Shown: positions 7,051 to 13,505 of the stretch, one piece after another
Layout: every line of letters begins with the position of its first letter
Numbering within the stretch: position 1 is the stretch's first letter
Assembly (NCBI GenBank): GCA_900551535.1
Contig: URWJ01000023.1
Coordinates: 1 to 15,323, forward strand
Source of the DNA: an uncultured Granulicatella sp.
Lineage (GTDB): Bacteria; Bacillota; Bacilli; Lactobacillales; Aerococcaceae
Length of the DNA stretch: 15,323 nt
Reading direction: 5' to 3'
The notes under the pieces: model-generated
Database searches by the model: none
What the model was told of the DNA's origin: nothing
Seen by the model: only the letters and a program-made list of their open reading frames with translations
Position numbers and translations under genes: made by a program

Positions 7051-7950
7051 ATGGATAAGTCAAATAGATATCTGTTAAGAATCTTCTGTTGTTTTACGGT
7101 TTTGATAATTTTATTACTATCGCAGTTTAGATTCGCTAGTGTGTATGGTGAAACGGTAACTTCGATTCAGTCTAAGGACGAAATCCTTCATTTAGAAGAA
7201 GAAATTCTTAATATGTCTCGCGATGGGGACGAACGTATAGAAAGTGTTGACTTTGACCATGCAGTCAAGATGTATTATGACGTTCCGCTGTTTAACGAGA
7301 AAAAGAATTTAGGTAGTGAAGAAATTGAACGTATCGTAACTAATAGTAACTATAAATGGGTGGTTCCGATTAAGAATCCTACATTGGAAAAAGAGGCTCA
7401 TCTTTATATTGGAGGCCCGACAAATTCATTAGAAATAGAAAACAAAGTGAAGCAGGGATATCTAACAAAAGAAGAAGGAGAAAAACTGATTCAGTCACAA
7501 GGAAAATGGACGGTTGCCTATGTGAGCACTTATGAGAAGAATGCGCATTCAATTATAAAAGTGGCTCAGGAAGTGATTGAGAAAGAATACTTAAATGTAG
7601 AAAAGGTCATTTTTGCCGTTTCTAAAGAGTTACAAGTTCCGGTGGTGCTTATAAAAGTGGATGGAGTTTATAAAGTATTGTTTCATGAATTTCCTTTAGT
7701 AGAAGGAGGTATCTCAAATGTAAAAGGTGAGCTATCTCTTGATCGATTCTATCCATTTAACGAGGCGAAGGAAATAGTGCGTGAGTTTGCTAGAGAACGT
7801 CATATAGGTTCAGAAAATGGTAATGCAAGGCCGAACGGAGTGGTTATTCCATGGAGAGAGTCTTCTATTACGATTGTAGGGATAGTAATTGTTGGCTTTG
7901 TCTTGTATAAAATTATTTCGAAAAAAGATAGCGCAACCAAAACGTACTAA
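7051..7950 (+). CDS. Unrecognised protein with N-terminal signal/anchor and C-terminal membrane segment
   Basis: Not recognised as any family. The 299-aa product begins with MDKSNRYLLR followed by a hydrophobic run (about 8-30) that could be a signal peptide ending near SVYGET, or an anchor. Residues about 35-265 form a mixed alpha/beta, extracellular-looking domain rich in Lys and Glu, with a KWTVAYVSTYEK stretch. The C-terminus has a second membrane segment (about 270-288, ITIVGIVIVGFVLYKII) and a short basic tail. This is the layout of a surface protein held by its C-terminus; there is no LPxTG motif. An in-frame TTG at 6991 would add 20 residues, but GGGAGG at 7035-7040 supports the ATG at 7051. 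No terminator is seen before fba, so read-through is possible. No function can be assigned. Confidence 0.7.
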   Translation: MDKSNRYLLRIFCCFTVLIILLLSQFRFASVYGETVTSIQSKDEILHLEEEILNMSRDGDERIESVDFDHAVKMYYDVPLFNEKKNLGSEEIERIVTNSNYKWVVPIKNPTLEKEAHLYIGGPTNSLEIENKVKQGYLTKEEGEKLIQSQGKWTVAYVSTYEKNAHSIIKVAQEVIEKEYLNVEKVIFAVSKELQVPVVLIKVDGVYKVLFHEFPLVEGGISNVKGELSLDRFYPFNEAKEIVREFARERHIGSENGNARPNGVVIPWRESSITIVGIVIVGFVLYKIISKKDSATKTY

Positions 7951-7982
7951 TCCTTAAGAAACTGTAACAAAACAACAAAGGG

Positions 7983-8011
7983 TGGAAAAAATAGATAAAT
8001 TAGGGTATAAT
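7983..8011 (+). promoter_or_regulatory. Promoter of fba
   Basis: TATAAT at 8006-8011 with TGGAAA at 7983-7988, 17 nt apart. It lies in the 108-bp gap before fba. Confidence 0.6.
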
Positions 8012-8058
8012 AAAAACGTTAAAAATAAATGCTGTAAGCATCAAGGAGGAACTAAAAC

Positions 8059-8916
8059 ATGAGTCGTTTAGTAAGCATGACTGAAATGTTACAAAAAGCT
8101 AAAGAAGGTAAATACGCTGTTGGTCAATTCAACATCAACAACTTAGAATGGACACAAGCAGTATTAACAGCAGCTCAAGAAGCTAACTCACCAATTATCT
8201 TAGGTGTATCTGAAGGCGCTGGTAAATACATGGGTGGACCAAAAGTTGTTTCAGCTATGGTAAATGCATTATTAGATGCAATGAACATCACTGTTCCAGT
8301 AGCATTACACTTAGACCACGGTTCTTCAGTAGAAGTATGTAAACAATACATCGACGCTGGATTCAGCTCAGTAATGTTTGACCACTCTCACTTCCCAATC
8401 GATGAAAACATCGAATTAACGAAAGAAGTTGTAGAATATGCACATCCAAAAGGAGTTTCAGTTGAAGCTGAAGTAGGTACTGTAGGTGGTACTGAAGATG
8501 GCGTAACTGGAGGAATCAACTACGCTGACTTAAACGAATGTGTACGTATGGTTAAAGAAGCTAAAATTGATGCATTAGCAGCAGCTTTAGGTTCAGTTCA
8601 CGGAACTTACTCAGGCGAACCAGTTTTAGGTTTCGATGAAATGTTAGCAATCTCAGAAGCTACAGGTGCTCCATTAGTATTACACGGTGGATCAGGTATT
8701 CCAGAATACCAAATCAAAGAAGCAATCAAACGTGGACATGCTAAAATCAACGTTAACACTGAATTACAACAACAATGGACAGCAGCAGTTCGTGCTAAAT
8801 TAAATGCAGACGCTGGTGTTTATGACCCACGTAAAATTATCAAACCTGGTTTCGATGCAATCGTTAAGATTACAAAAGAAACAATGGACATCTTCGGTTC
8901 AACAGGAAAAGCTTAA
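8059..8916 (+). CDS. fba: Class II fructose-1,6-bisphosphate aldolase
   Basis: Zinc-dependent glycolytic aldolase that reversibly splits fructose 1,6-bisphosphate to glyceraldehyde 3-phosphate and dihydroxyacetone phosphate in the cytoplasm. The 285-aa length fits the Gram-positive class IIB form. Motifs: HLDHGSS (84-90) with Asp86 and zinc ligand His87, EAEVGTVGGTEDGV (136-149), GSVHGTYSG (178-186) with His181, LHGGSGIP (208-215) with His209, and KINVNTELQ (229-237) for phosphate/substrate binding. AAGGAGG precedes the ATG. Codon use is highly biased, as expected for an abundant enzyme. Related class II aldolases of tagatose or other sugars share the fold, but the housekeeping-style expression signals favour fba. 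Confidence 0.93.
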   Translation: MSRLVSMTEMLQKAKEGKYAVGQFNINNLEWTQAVLTAAQEANSPIILGVSEGAGKYMGGPKVVSAMVNALLDAMNITVPVALHLDHGSSVEVCKQYIDAGFSSVMFDHSHFPIDENIELTKEVVEYAHPKGVSVEAEVGTVGGTEDGVTGGINYADLNECVRMVKEAKIDALAAALGSVHGTYSGEPVLGFDEMLAISEATGAPLVLHGGSGIPEYQIKEAIKRGHAKINVNTELQQQWTAAVRAKLNADAGVYDPRKIIKPGFDAIVKITKETMDIFGSTGKA

Positions 8917-8929
8917 TAATCACTATTTT

Positions 8930-8958
8930 GAGGCAGGCGATTTCGCCTGTCTCTTTTT
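8930..8958 (+). terminator. Rho-independent terminator of fba
   Basis: GAGGCAGGCGA (8930-8940) pairs with TCGCCTGTCTC (8943-8953), with one G-T pair; the terminal A-T pairs probably open to leave a larger loop. Five T follow. Confidence 0.85.
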
Positions 8959-8967
8959 AATTAGACC

Positions 8968-9004
8968 AATAAATATCCACTGGCTAAGCCGGTGGATATT
9001 TATT
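8968..9004. repeat. 37-bp palindrome, left copy flanking the accessory cassette
   Basis: Arms of 17 nt around loop TAA: AATAAATATCCAC...GTGGATATTTATT outside and TGGC/GCCG inside. It differs from the right copy (9967-10003) only at 8981, where T replaces C and leaves a T-G pair. It could act as a bidirectional terminator or as the end of a small mobile element. Confidence 0.85.
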
Positions 9005-9030
9005 TGAGCAAAATAATACTATAAAAGAGC

Positions 9031-9070
9031 AAAATTATCATATGTGATAATTATCATATATGATAATTTT
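9031..9070. promoter_or_regulatory. Double palindromic operator upstream of the XRE module
   Basis: Two abutting 16-bp palindromes: TTATCATATGTGATAA (9035-9050) and TTATCATATATGATAA (9051-9066). With flanking AAAA/TTTT the whole 40-bp stretch is itself a palindrome with one mismatched pair. A TGTGATAAT extended -10 (9043-9051) lies within it, so a repressor bound here would block transcription. The downstream HTH protein is the likely ligand; this is inference. Confidence 0.7.
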
Positions 9071-9090
9071 AAGGTGTGGAGGTGGGAGAG

Positions 9091-9357
9091 ATGAAGCGCA
9101 AGTTTAAAATCGAAAAAGATATGGTAGATCAGCTAGATGAGTATTCATACGAAGAAAAAGTAAAGTATGCAGCCATATTAAAAATACTGCAAGAAGATGG
9201 GTTAACAGAAGAGATGATTCAAAAATGGGGACGATGGTATAAAGGGAAACAGGGATTGTTAATAAATCTTTCGAAAAATGTTAAGGAGGAGATGGACGAT
9301 GGGGACGTACCTAACTTCAAAACTTTGCAAGCTTTCATCAGAATATCCGACGTTTGA
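9091..9357 (+). CDS. Unrecognised 88-aa protein in toxin position of a HigBA-like pair
   Basis: No secure family. The product starts MKRKFKIEKDMVDQLDEYS and is charged, soluble and probably helical, with no signal peptide. GGAGGTG at 9078-9084 sits 6 nt before the ATG at 9091, so this start is preferred over the GTG at 9076. Its 3' end overlaps the following XRE gene by 59 bp, a tight translational link common in toxin-antitoxin pairs with the toxin gene first. The opening (LDEYSYEEKVKYAAILKILQEDGL) loosely recalls the helical N-terminus of HigB/Gp49 toxins, but the expected later GLYELR-type strand is not visible, and neither shifted frame near 9232-9260 restores it. It may be a diverged or truncated toxin, or something new. 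Confidence 0.6.
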   Translation: MKRKFKIEKDMVDQLDEYSYEEKVKYAAILKILQEDGLTEEMIQKWGRWYKGKQGLLINLSKNVKEEMDDGDVPNFKTLQAFIRISDV

Positions 9358-9595
9358 GTATGATTTAGAAAAGGAAATGATGATGCAGCGAGTTGCGTTA
9401 CAAATGACAAAGTTACAAACGGTGACAGGACTTTCTTTAGAAGGTTTTGCAAAAGAAGTCGATCTTAAAGCATCAAATCTTTCGAGATTGCAGAGCGGAG
9501 ACCATAATCCAACTATTCTTACTCTGTTGGATTTAGCTTATCGATGTGGATATGATGTAGAAGTGAAAGTAAAAAAGAAAAAACTGCCTAAGTAG
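9299..9595 (+). CDS. HigA-like XRE-family helix-turn-helix antitoxin/regulator
   Basis: DNA-binding protein of 98 aa. The N-terminal 35 residues (SSEYPTFEYDLEKEMMMQRVALQMTKLQ) resemble the linker of HigA-type antitoxins. It is followed by a HTH: GLSLEGFAKEVDLKASNLSRLQSGDHNPTILTLLDLA at about 44-80, where SNLSRLQSG is the recognition helix region, then a YDVEVKVKKKK basic end. AAGGAGGA at 9283-9290 lies 8 nt before the ATG at 9299, which is preferred over the ATG at 9278. It probably binds the paired palindromes upstream and represses its own operon, and may neutralise the 88-aa partner. The HTH is clear; the antitoxin role is inferred from gene order, overlap and operator. Confidence 0.75.
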   Translation: MGTYLTSKLCKLSSEYPTFEYDLEKEMMMQRVALQMTKLQTVTGLSLEGFAKEVDLKASNLSRLQSGDHNPTILTLLDLAYRCGYDVEVKVKKKKLPK

Positions 9596-9716
9596 CATTA
9601 CAAAATTACAATTGTTCACAGAAAAAATCTCTTAGAGCATAGCAATTTAACTCCTAAATTTGTTTTTATAAGTGTAAGACTTATTAGATTATGAATAGAA
9701 ATGAGGAGGAAAAATT

Positions 9717-9950
9717 ATGACACATCATACATTTGTTGAGAAGAAACTGCATTTACGATTCAAAGGGAGTGACAGAAAAACAAAGAACCTGATTATTTCA
9801 CGTCCTAAGGATAAATTGAAGAAGGATTCAGCTAATATAGCAATGGAGAGTATTATAGGAGCTAATCTTTTTGAAAAAGACGGAGTACAATTGTATAAAG
9901 ACCGAAGAGATGCTTATTATAAGACGCGGAGAGTGGATGTCTTTCTTTAA
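9717..9950 (+). CDS. Small DUF2922-like protein
   Basis: The 77-aa cytoplasmic protein has KKLHLRFKGSDRKTKNLIISRPKDKLKK (8-35), AMESIIGANLFEKDGVQLYKDRRDAYY and a final TRRVDVFL. The order (strand, glycine turn, strand ending in a P-K-D segment, helix A-M-x-x-I-I-x-x-N-L-F) resembles DUF2922 proteins, whose function is unknown. This is pattern recall, not a search result. GAGGAGG precedes the ATG. It is 121 bp downstream of the XRE gene, with no terminator seen between them, and inside the two flanking palindromes. Confidence 0.6.
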   Translation: MTHHTFVEKKLHLRFKGSDRKTKNLIISRPKDKLKKDSANIAMESIIGANLFEKDGVQLYKDRRDAYYKTRRVDVFL

Positions 9951-9966
9951 CAACAATAAATAATCG

Positions 9967-10003
9967 AATAAATATCCACCGGCTAAGCCGGTGGATATTT
10001 ATT
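9967..10003. repeat. 37-bp perfect palindrome, right copy flanking the accessory cassette
   Basis: Perfect 17-bp arms around loop TAA; inner CGGC/GCCG, outer AATAAATATCCAC/GTGGATATTTATT. It matches the left copy at 36 of 37 positions and begins exactly 999 bp after it. It lies 17 bp past the stop of the DUF2922-like gene and may double as its terminator. Confidence 0.85.
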
Positions 10004-10070
10004 TGTGAAGTAAGTTTCTTCTATATAGATAGTACCGAATAAAAGGGAACATTTTCTCTTAAGAAAATTC

Positions 10071-10099
10071 TTGACGTGTTGAAGGAGAAATGCTATTCT
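10071..10099 (+). promoter_or_regulatory. Strong promoter of the str operon
   Basis: TTGACG (10071-10076) and TATTCT (10094-10099), 17 nt apart, with a TGC extended -10 at 10091-10093. The expected transcript start is near 10106. The operon therefore does not depend on read-through from upstream. Confidence 0.75.
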
Positions 10100-10105
10100 A
10101 TTAGA

Positions 10106-10266
10106 GGTGCTTTTATACCTGATTCCTGATAAGTAATCAAATCAGTCGTGCTGACTGGTAAGAAGGCCATTTTATGAGACAGTGATGTCTTTTAATTTTT
10201 AACAAAAAATGGTCCGCCCGGAAGTGTGGACCAAGAAGAACCCGTTAGGGAAGGAGGAAGAGCTTA
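10106..10266 (+). promoter_or_regulatory. Structured 5' leader of rpsL
   Basis: Elements in order: hairpin CAGTC/GACTG (10143-10157); small hairpin AGACA/TGTCT (10177-10190) followed by TTTAATTTTT, possibly a weak attenuator; hairpin TGGTCC/GGACCA (10210-10233) capped by an apparent GGAA tetraloop; and CCCGTTAGGG (10241-10250) just before the AAGGAGG site. GGCCATTTT (10165-10173) can also pair with 10206-10214, which excludes the TGGTCC hairpin. Alternative folding could control rpsL, but this is inferred from pairing only. Confidence 0.5.
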
Positions 10267-10680
10267 ATGCCAACTATTAACCAATTAGTCCGTAAACCTC
10301 GTAAATCAGCAGTTGAGAAATCAGCTTCTCCAGCGTTAGGTAAAGGCTATAACAGTTTCAAAAAATCACAAACGAATACAAACTCTCCACAAAAACGTGG
10401 TGTATGTACTCGTGTAGGTACTATGACACCTAAAAAACCTAACTCAGCGTTACGTAAATATGCCCGTGTACGTTTATCTAACTTAATCGAAGTAACTGCG
10501 TACATTCCAGGTATCGGTCACAACTTACAAGAACACAGCGTTGTATTAATCCGTGGTGGACGTGTAAAAGACTTACCAGGGGTACGTTACCATATCATTC
10601 GTGGTGCTTTAGACACTGCAGGAGTTAACAACCGTATGCAAGGTCGTTCTAAATACGGTACTAAACGTCCTAAAAAATAA
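10267..10680 (+). CDS. rpsL: 30S ribosomal protein S12
   Basis: S12 sits at the decoding centre and shapes translational accuracy. At 137 aa it has the Gram-positive length. Signature stretches: MPTINQLVRKPRK, CTRVGTMTPKKPNSALRK (47-64), GHNLQEHSV (84-92) and RGGRVKDLPGVRYH (97-109). Lys56 and Lys101, the usual sites of streptomycin-resistance substitutions, are both unchanged, so no target resistance is encoded here. Asp102 in KDLPG is the residue that is methylthiolated in some bacteria. First gene of the str operon; rpsG follows after 43 bp. Confidence 0.97.
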   Translation: MPTINQLVRKPRKSAVEKSASPALGKGYNSFKKSQTNTNSPQKRGVCTRVGTMTPKKPNSALRKYARVRLSNLIEVTAYIPGIGHNLQEHSVVLIRGGRVKDLPGVRYHIIRGALDTAGVNNRMQGRSKYGTKRPKK

Positions 10681-10723
10681 TTTTAAAAAATAAAACACTC
10701 ATTAAATGAAAGGAGGATTATAA

Positions 10724-11194
10724 ATGCCTCGTAAAGGTCCTGTCGCAAAACGTGATGTTTTACCTGATCCAATTTATAATTCAAAATTAGTTACTCGTTT
10801 AATCAACCGTTTAATGGTAGATGGAAAACGTGGTAAAGCTGCAACAATCTTATATAACGCATTTGATATCGTTAAAGAAAAAACTGGAAACGATCCAATG
10901 GAAGTTTTCGAACAAGCAATGAAAAACATTATGCCTGTTCTTGAAGTTAAAGCTCGTCGTGTAGGGGGTTCTAACTACCAAGTTCCTGTGGAAGTTCGTC
11001 CAGACCGTCGTACTACATTAGGTTTACGTTGGTTAGTAAACTACTCACGTCTACGTGGTGAAGACACAATGGAAGTTCGTTTAGCTAAAGAAATTATGGA
11101 TGCTGCGAACAACACTGGTGCTTCTGTTAAGAAACGTGAAGATACACATAAAATGGCTGAAGCGAACAAAGCGTTTGCTCACTATCGTTGGTAA
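10724..11194 (+). CDS. rpsG: 30S ribosomal protein S7
   Basis: Primary binding protein of the 16S rRNA 3' domain, lining the E and P site side of the 30S head. The 156-aa length is standard. Characteristic segments: MPRKGPVAKRDVLPDPIYNSKLVTRLIN, MVDGKRGKAATILYNAFD, ARRVGGSNYQVPVEVRPDRR and KMAEANKAFAHYRW at the C-terminus. AAAGGAGG precedes the ATG. It lies between rpsL and fusA in the classic str order. Confidence 0.97.
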   Translation: MPRKGPVAKRDVLPDPIYNSKLVTRLINRLMVDGKRGKAATILYNAFDIVKEKTGNDPMEVFEQAMKNIMPVLEVKARRVGGSNYQVPVEVRPDRRTTLGLRWLVNYSRLRGEDTMEVRLAKEIMDAANNTGASVKKREDTHKMAEANKAFAHYRW

Positions 11195-11198
11195 GATT

Positions 11199-11222
11199 AA
11201 AAAGGTTTTTCAACCTTTTTGG
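11199..11222 (+). terminator. Weak hairpin between rpsG and fusA
   Basis: AAAAAGGTT (11199-11207) pairs with AACCTTTTT (11212-11220) around TTTC. The A/T-rich stem suggests partial termination, lowering read-through from rpsG, or no effect. No clear separate fusA promoter is seen in the 71-bp gap, so fusA must rely on read-through. Confidence 0.5.
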
Positions 11223-11265
11223 TCTCACTTATTGTTAGAAATATAGAAAGAGGTGTAGAACGAAG

Positions 11266-13353
11266 ATGGCAAAAAGAGAATTCTCTCTTGAAAACACTCG
11301 TAATATTGGTATCATGGCCCACATCGATGCAGGTAAAACTACAACGACTGAGCGTGTACTTTATTACACTGGTAAAATCCACAAAATTGGTGAAACTCAC
11401 GAAGGAGCTTCACAAATGGACTGGATGGAACAAGAACAAGAACGTGGTATCACTATTACATCAGCTGCTACAACAGCACAATGGAAAGGTCACCGTATCA
11501 ACATCATCGACACTCCAGGGCACGTGGACTTCACAGTTGAAGTAGAACGTTCTCTACGTGTATTAGATGGTGCGGTAGCTGTACTTGATGCTCAATCTGG
11601 GGTAGAACCTCAAACAGAAACTGTATGGCGTCAAGCTACAACATACGGAGTTCCACGTATCGTATTTGCAAACAAAATGGATAAAATCGGTGCTGACTTC
11701 TTATATTCAGTACGTACAATCCACGAACGTTTACAAGCAAATGCACACCCAATTCAATTACCAATCGGAGCTGAAGACAACTTCACTGGTATCATTGACT
11801 TGATCAAAATGAAAGCTGAAATCTATACTAATGACTTAGGTACAGATATCCAAGAAACAGATATCCCTGAAGATTTACAAGATTTAGCTGAAGAATGGCG
11901 TGAAAAATTAGTAGAAGCAGTTGCTGAAACTGACGAAGCTTTAATGGAACGTTATTTAGAAGGTGAAGAAATTTCAGAAGCTGAATTAAAAGAAGCTATC
12001 CGTAAAGCTACATGTGCGGTAGAATTCTACCCAGTATTATGTGGTTCTGCCTTCAAAAACAAAGGGGTACAATTAATGTTAGATGCAGTAGTTGACTACT
12101 TACCATCTCCATTAGATGTTCCTTCAATTAAAGGTATTGACCCTAACACAGACCAAGAAGTAGAACGTCATTCATCAGATGAAGAACCATTCTCAGCATT
12201 GGCCTTCAAAGTTATGACTGACCCATTCGTAGGTCGTTTAACATTCTTCCGTGTGTACTCTGGTACTTTACAATCAGGTTCATACGTTAAGAACTCAACG
12301 AAAGGTAAACGTGAACGTGTAGGACGTATCCTACAAATGCACGCGAACTCTCGTCAAGAAATTCCAGAAGTATTCTCAGGAGACATCGCTGCTGCAGTTG
12401 GTCTTAAAGATACAACTACAGGGGACACATTATGTGACGAAAAAGCTGAAGTTATCTTAGAATCAATGGAATTCCCTGATCCAGTTATCGAGGTTGCTAT
12501 TGAACCTAAATCAAAAGCTGACCAAGATAAAATGGGTATTGCTTTACAAAAACTTGCAGAAGAAGATCCAACATTCCGTGCTTACACTAACCAAGAAACT
12601 GGTGAAACAGTTATCGCTGGTATGGGTGAGTTACACTTGGATATCATCGTTGACCGTATGCGTCGTGAGTTCAAAGTAGAAGCTAACGTAGGTGCTCCTC
12701 AAGTATCTTACCGTGAAACATTCCGTGCTTCTACACAAGCTGAAGGTAAATTCGTTCGTCAATCAGGTGGTAAAGGTCAATACGGTCACGTATGGATTGA
12801 ATTTACTCCTAACGAAGAAGGTGCTGGATTCGAATTCGAAAACGCTATTGTCGGTGGGGTAGTTCCTCGTGAATACATCCCTGCAGTTGAAGCTGGATTG
12901 AAAGACGCTATGGAAAACGGGGTATTAGCTGGTTATCCATTAGTTGACATCAAAGCTAAACTTTACGATGGATCATACCATGATGTCGATTCATCTGAAA
13001 CAGCCTTCAAAGTTGCCGCTTCTATGGCATTGAAAGCTGCTGCTAAAAAAGCTCAACCTGCTATCTTAGAACCTATGATGGCTGTTGAAATTACAGTTCC
13101 TGAAGAATACTTCGGAGATGTAATGGGACACGTTAACGCTCGTCGTGGACGTGTTGAAGGTTCTGAAGTTCGTGGTAACGCACAAATCGTTAAAGGTATG
13201 ATTCCTTTATCAGAAATGTTCGGTTACGCAACTACATTACGTTCTGCAACACAAGGTCGTGGTACTTTCAGTATGACATTTGACCACTATGAAGATGTTC
13301 CTAAGAGCATTGCAGAAGAAATCATTAAGAAAAACGGCGGTAACGGAGAATAA
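11266..13353 (+). CDS. fusA: Elongation factor G
   Basis: Ribosomal translocase GTPase that moves tRNAs and mRNA after peptide bond formation and helps recycle ribosomes. The 695-aa product has the full EF-G layout. GTPase motifs: AHIDAGKTTTTER (G1, about residues 18-30), RGITITSAATT (G2), DTPGHVDFT (G3), NKMDKIGAD (G4) and CGSAFKNKG (G5). Later domains include GMGELHLDIIVDRMRREF (domain III), GQYGHVWIEF in domain IV, and GHVNARRGRVEGSE with SEMFGYATTLRSATQGRG in domain V. Highly biased codons. Fusidic-acid resistance changes cannot be judged by eye. It follows rpsG after 71 bp. Confidence 0.97.
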   Translation: MAKREFSLENTRNIGIMAHIDAGKTTTTERVLYYTGKIHKIGETHEGASQMDWMEQEQERGITITSAATTAQWKGHRINIIDTPGHVDFTVEVERSLRVLDGAVAVLDAQSGVEPQTETVWRQATTYGVPRIVFANKMDKIGADFLYSVRTIHERLQANAHPIQLPIGAEDNFTGIIDLIKMKAEIYTNDLGTDIQETDIPEDLQDLAEEWREKLVEAVAETDEALMERYLEGEEISEAELKEAIRKATCAVEFYPVLCGSAFKNKGVQLMLDAVVDYLPSPLDVPSIKGIDPNTDQEVERHSSDEEPFSALAFKVMTDPFVGRLTFFRVYSGTLQSGSYVKNSTKGKRERVGRILQMHANSRQEIPEVFSGDIAAAVGLKDTTTGDTLCDEKAEVILESMEFPDPVIEVAIEPKSKADQDKMGIALQKLAEEDPTFRAYTNQETGETVIAGMGELHLDIIVDRMRREFKVEANVGAPQVSYRETFRASTQAEGKFVRQSGGKGQYGHVWIEFTPNEEGAGFEFENAIVGGVVPREYIPAVEAGLKDAMENGVLAGYPLVDIKAKLYDGSYHDVDSSETAFKVAASMALKAAAKKAQPAILEPMMAVEITVPEEYFGDVMGHVNARRGRVEGSEVRGNAQIVKGMIPLSEMFGYATTLRSATQGRGTFSMTFDHYEDVPKSIAEEIIKKNGGNGE

Positions 13354-13390
13354 TCTCTAGAACTGCATCCTATCAAATGAACTGAATCGG

Positions 13391-13422
13391 CTGGTTATGT
13401 CAGTCATAACCAGTTGATTTTT
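13391..13422 (+). terminator. Terminator after fusA
   Basis: CTGGTTATG (13391-13399) pairs perfectly with CATAACCAG (13405-13413) around TCAGT, followed by a broken T tract (TTGATTTTT). It probably separates fusA from tuf at least partly. Confidence 0.7.
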
Positions 13423-13443
13423 AAGAGAGTTCTTTGGTATAAT
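13414..13443 (+). promoter_or_regulatory. Promoter of tuf
   Basis: TTGATT (13414-13419) and TATAAT (13438-13443), 18 nt apart, with TGG giving an extended -10. The -35 box is made from the T tract of the preceding terminator. TTAGGAGG just upstream of 13506 is the ribosome binding site. Confidence 0.75.
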
Positions 13444-13505
13444 TACAATCGGTAGATACTGTTATAGAATCTAACAAAACTCAATTATTAGGAGGAATCA
13501 TTTAA

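Noticed and set aside
8804..9007. 67-aa open frame overlapping the end of fba
   Set aside because: Runs out of frame through the fba end, its terminator and the left palindrome; no ribosome binding site.
11219..11545. 108-aa open frame overlapping the start of fusA
   Set aside because: Out-of-frame shadow of fusA, which has complete EF-G motifs in its own frame.
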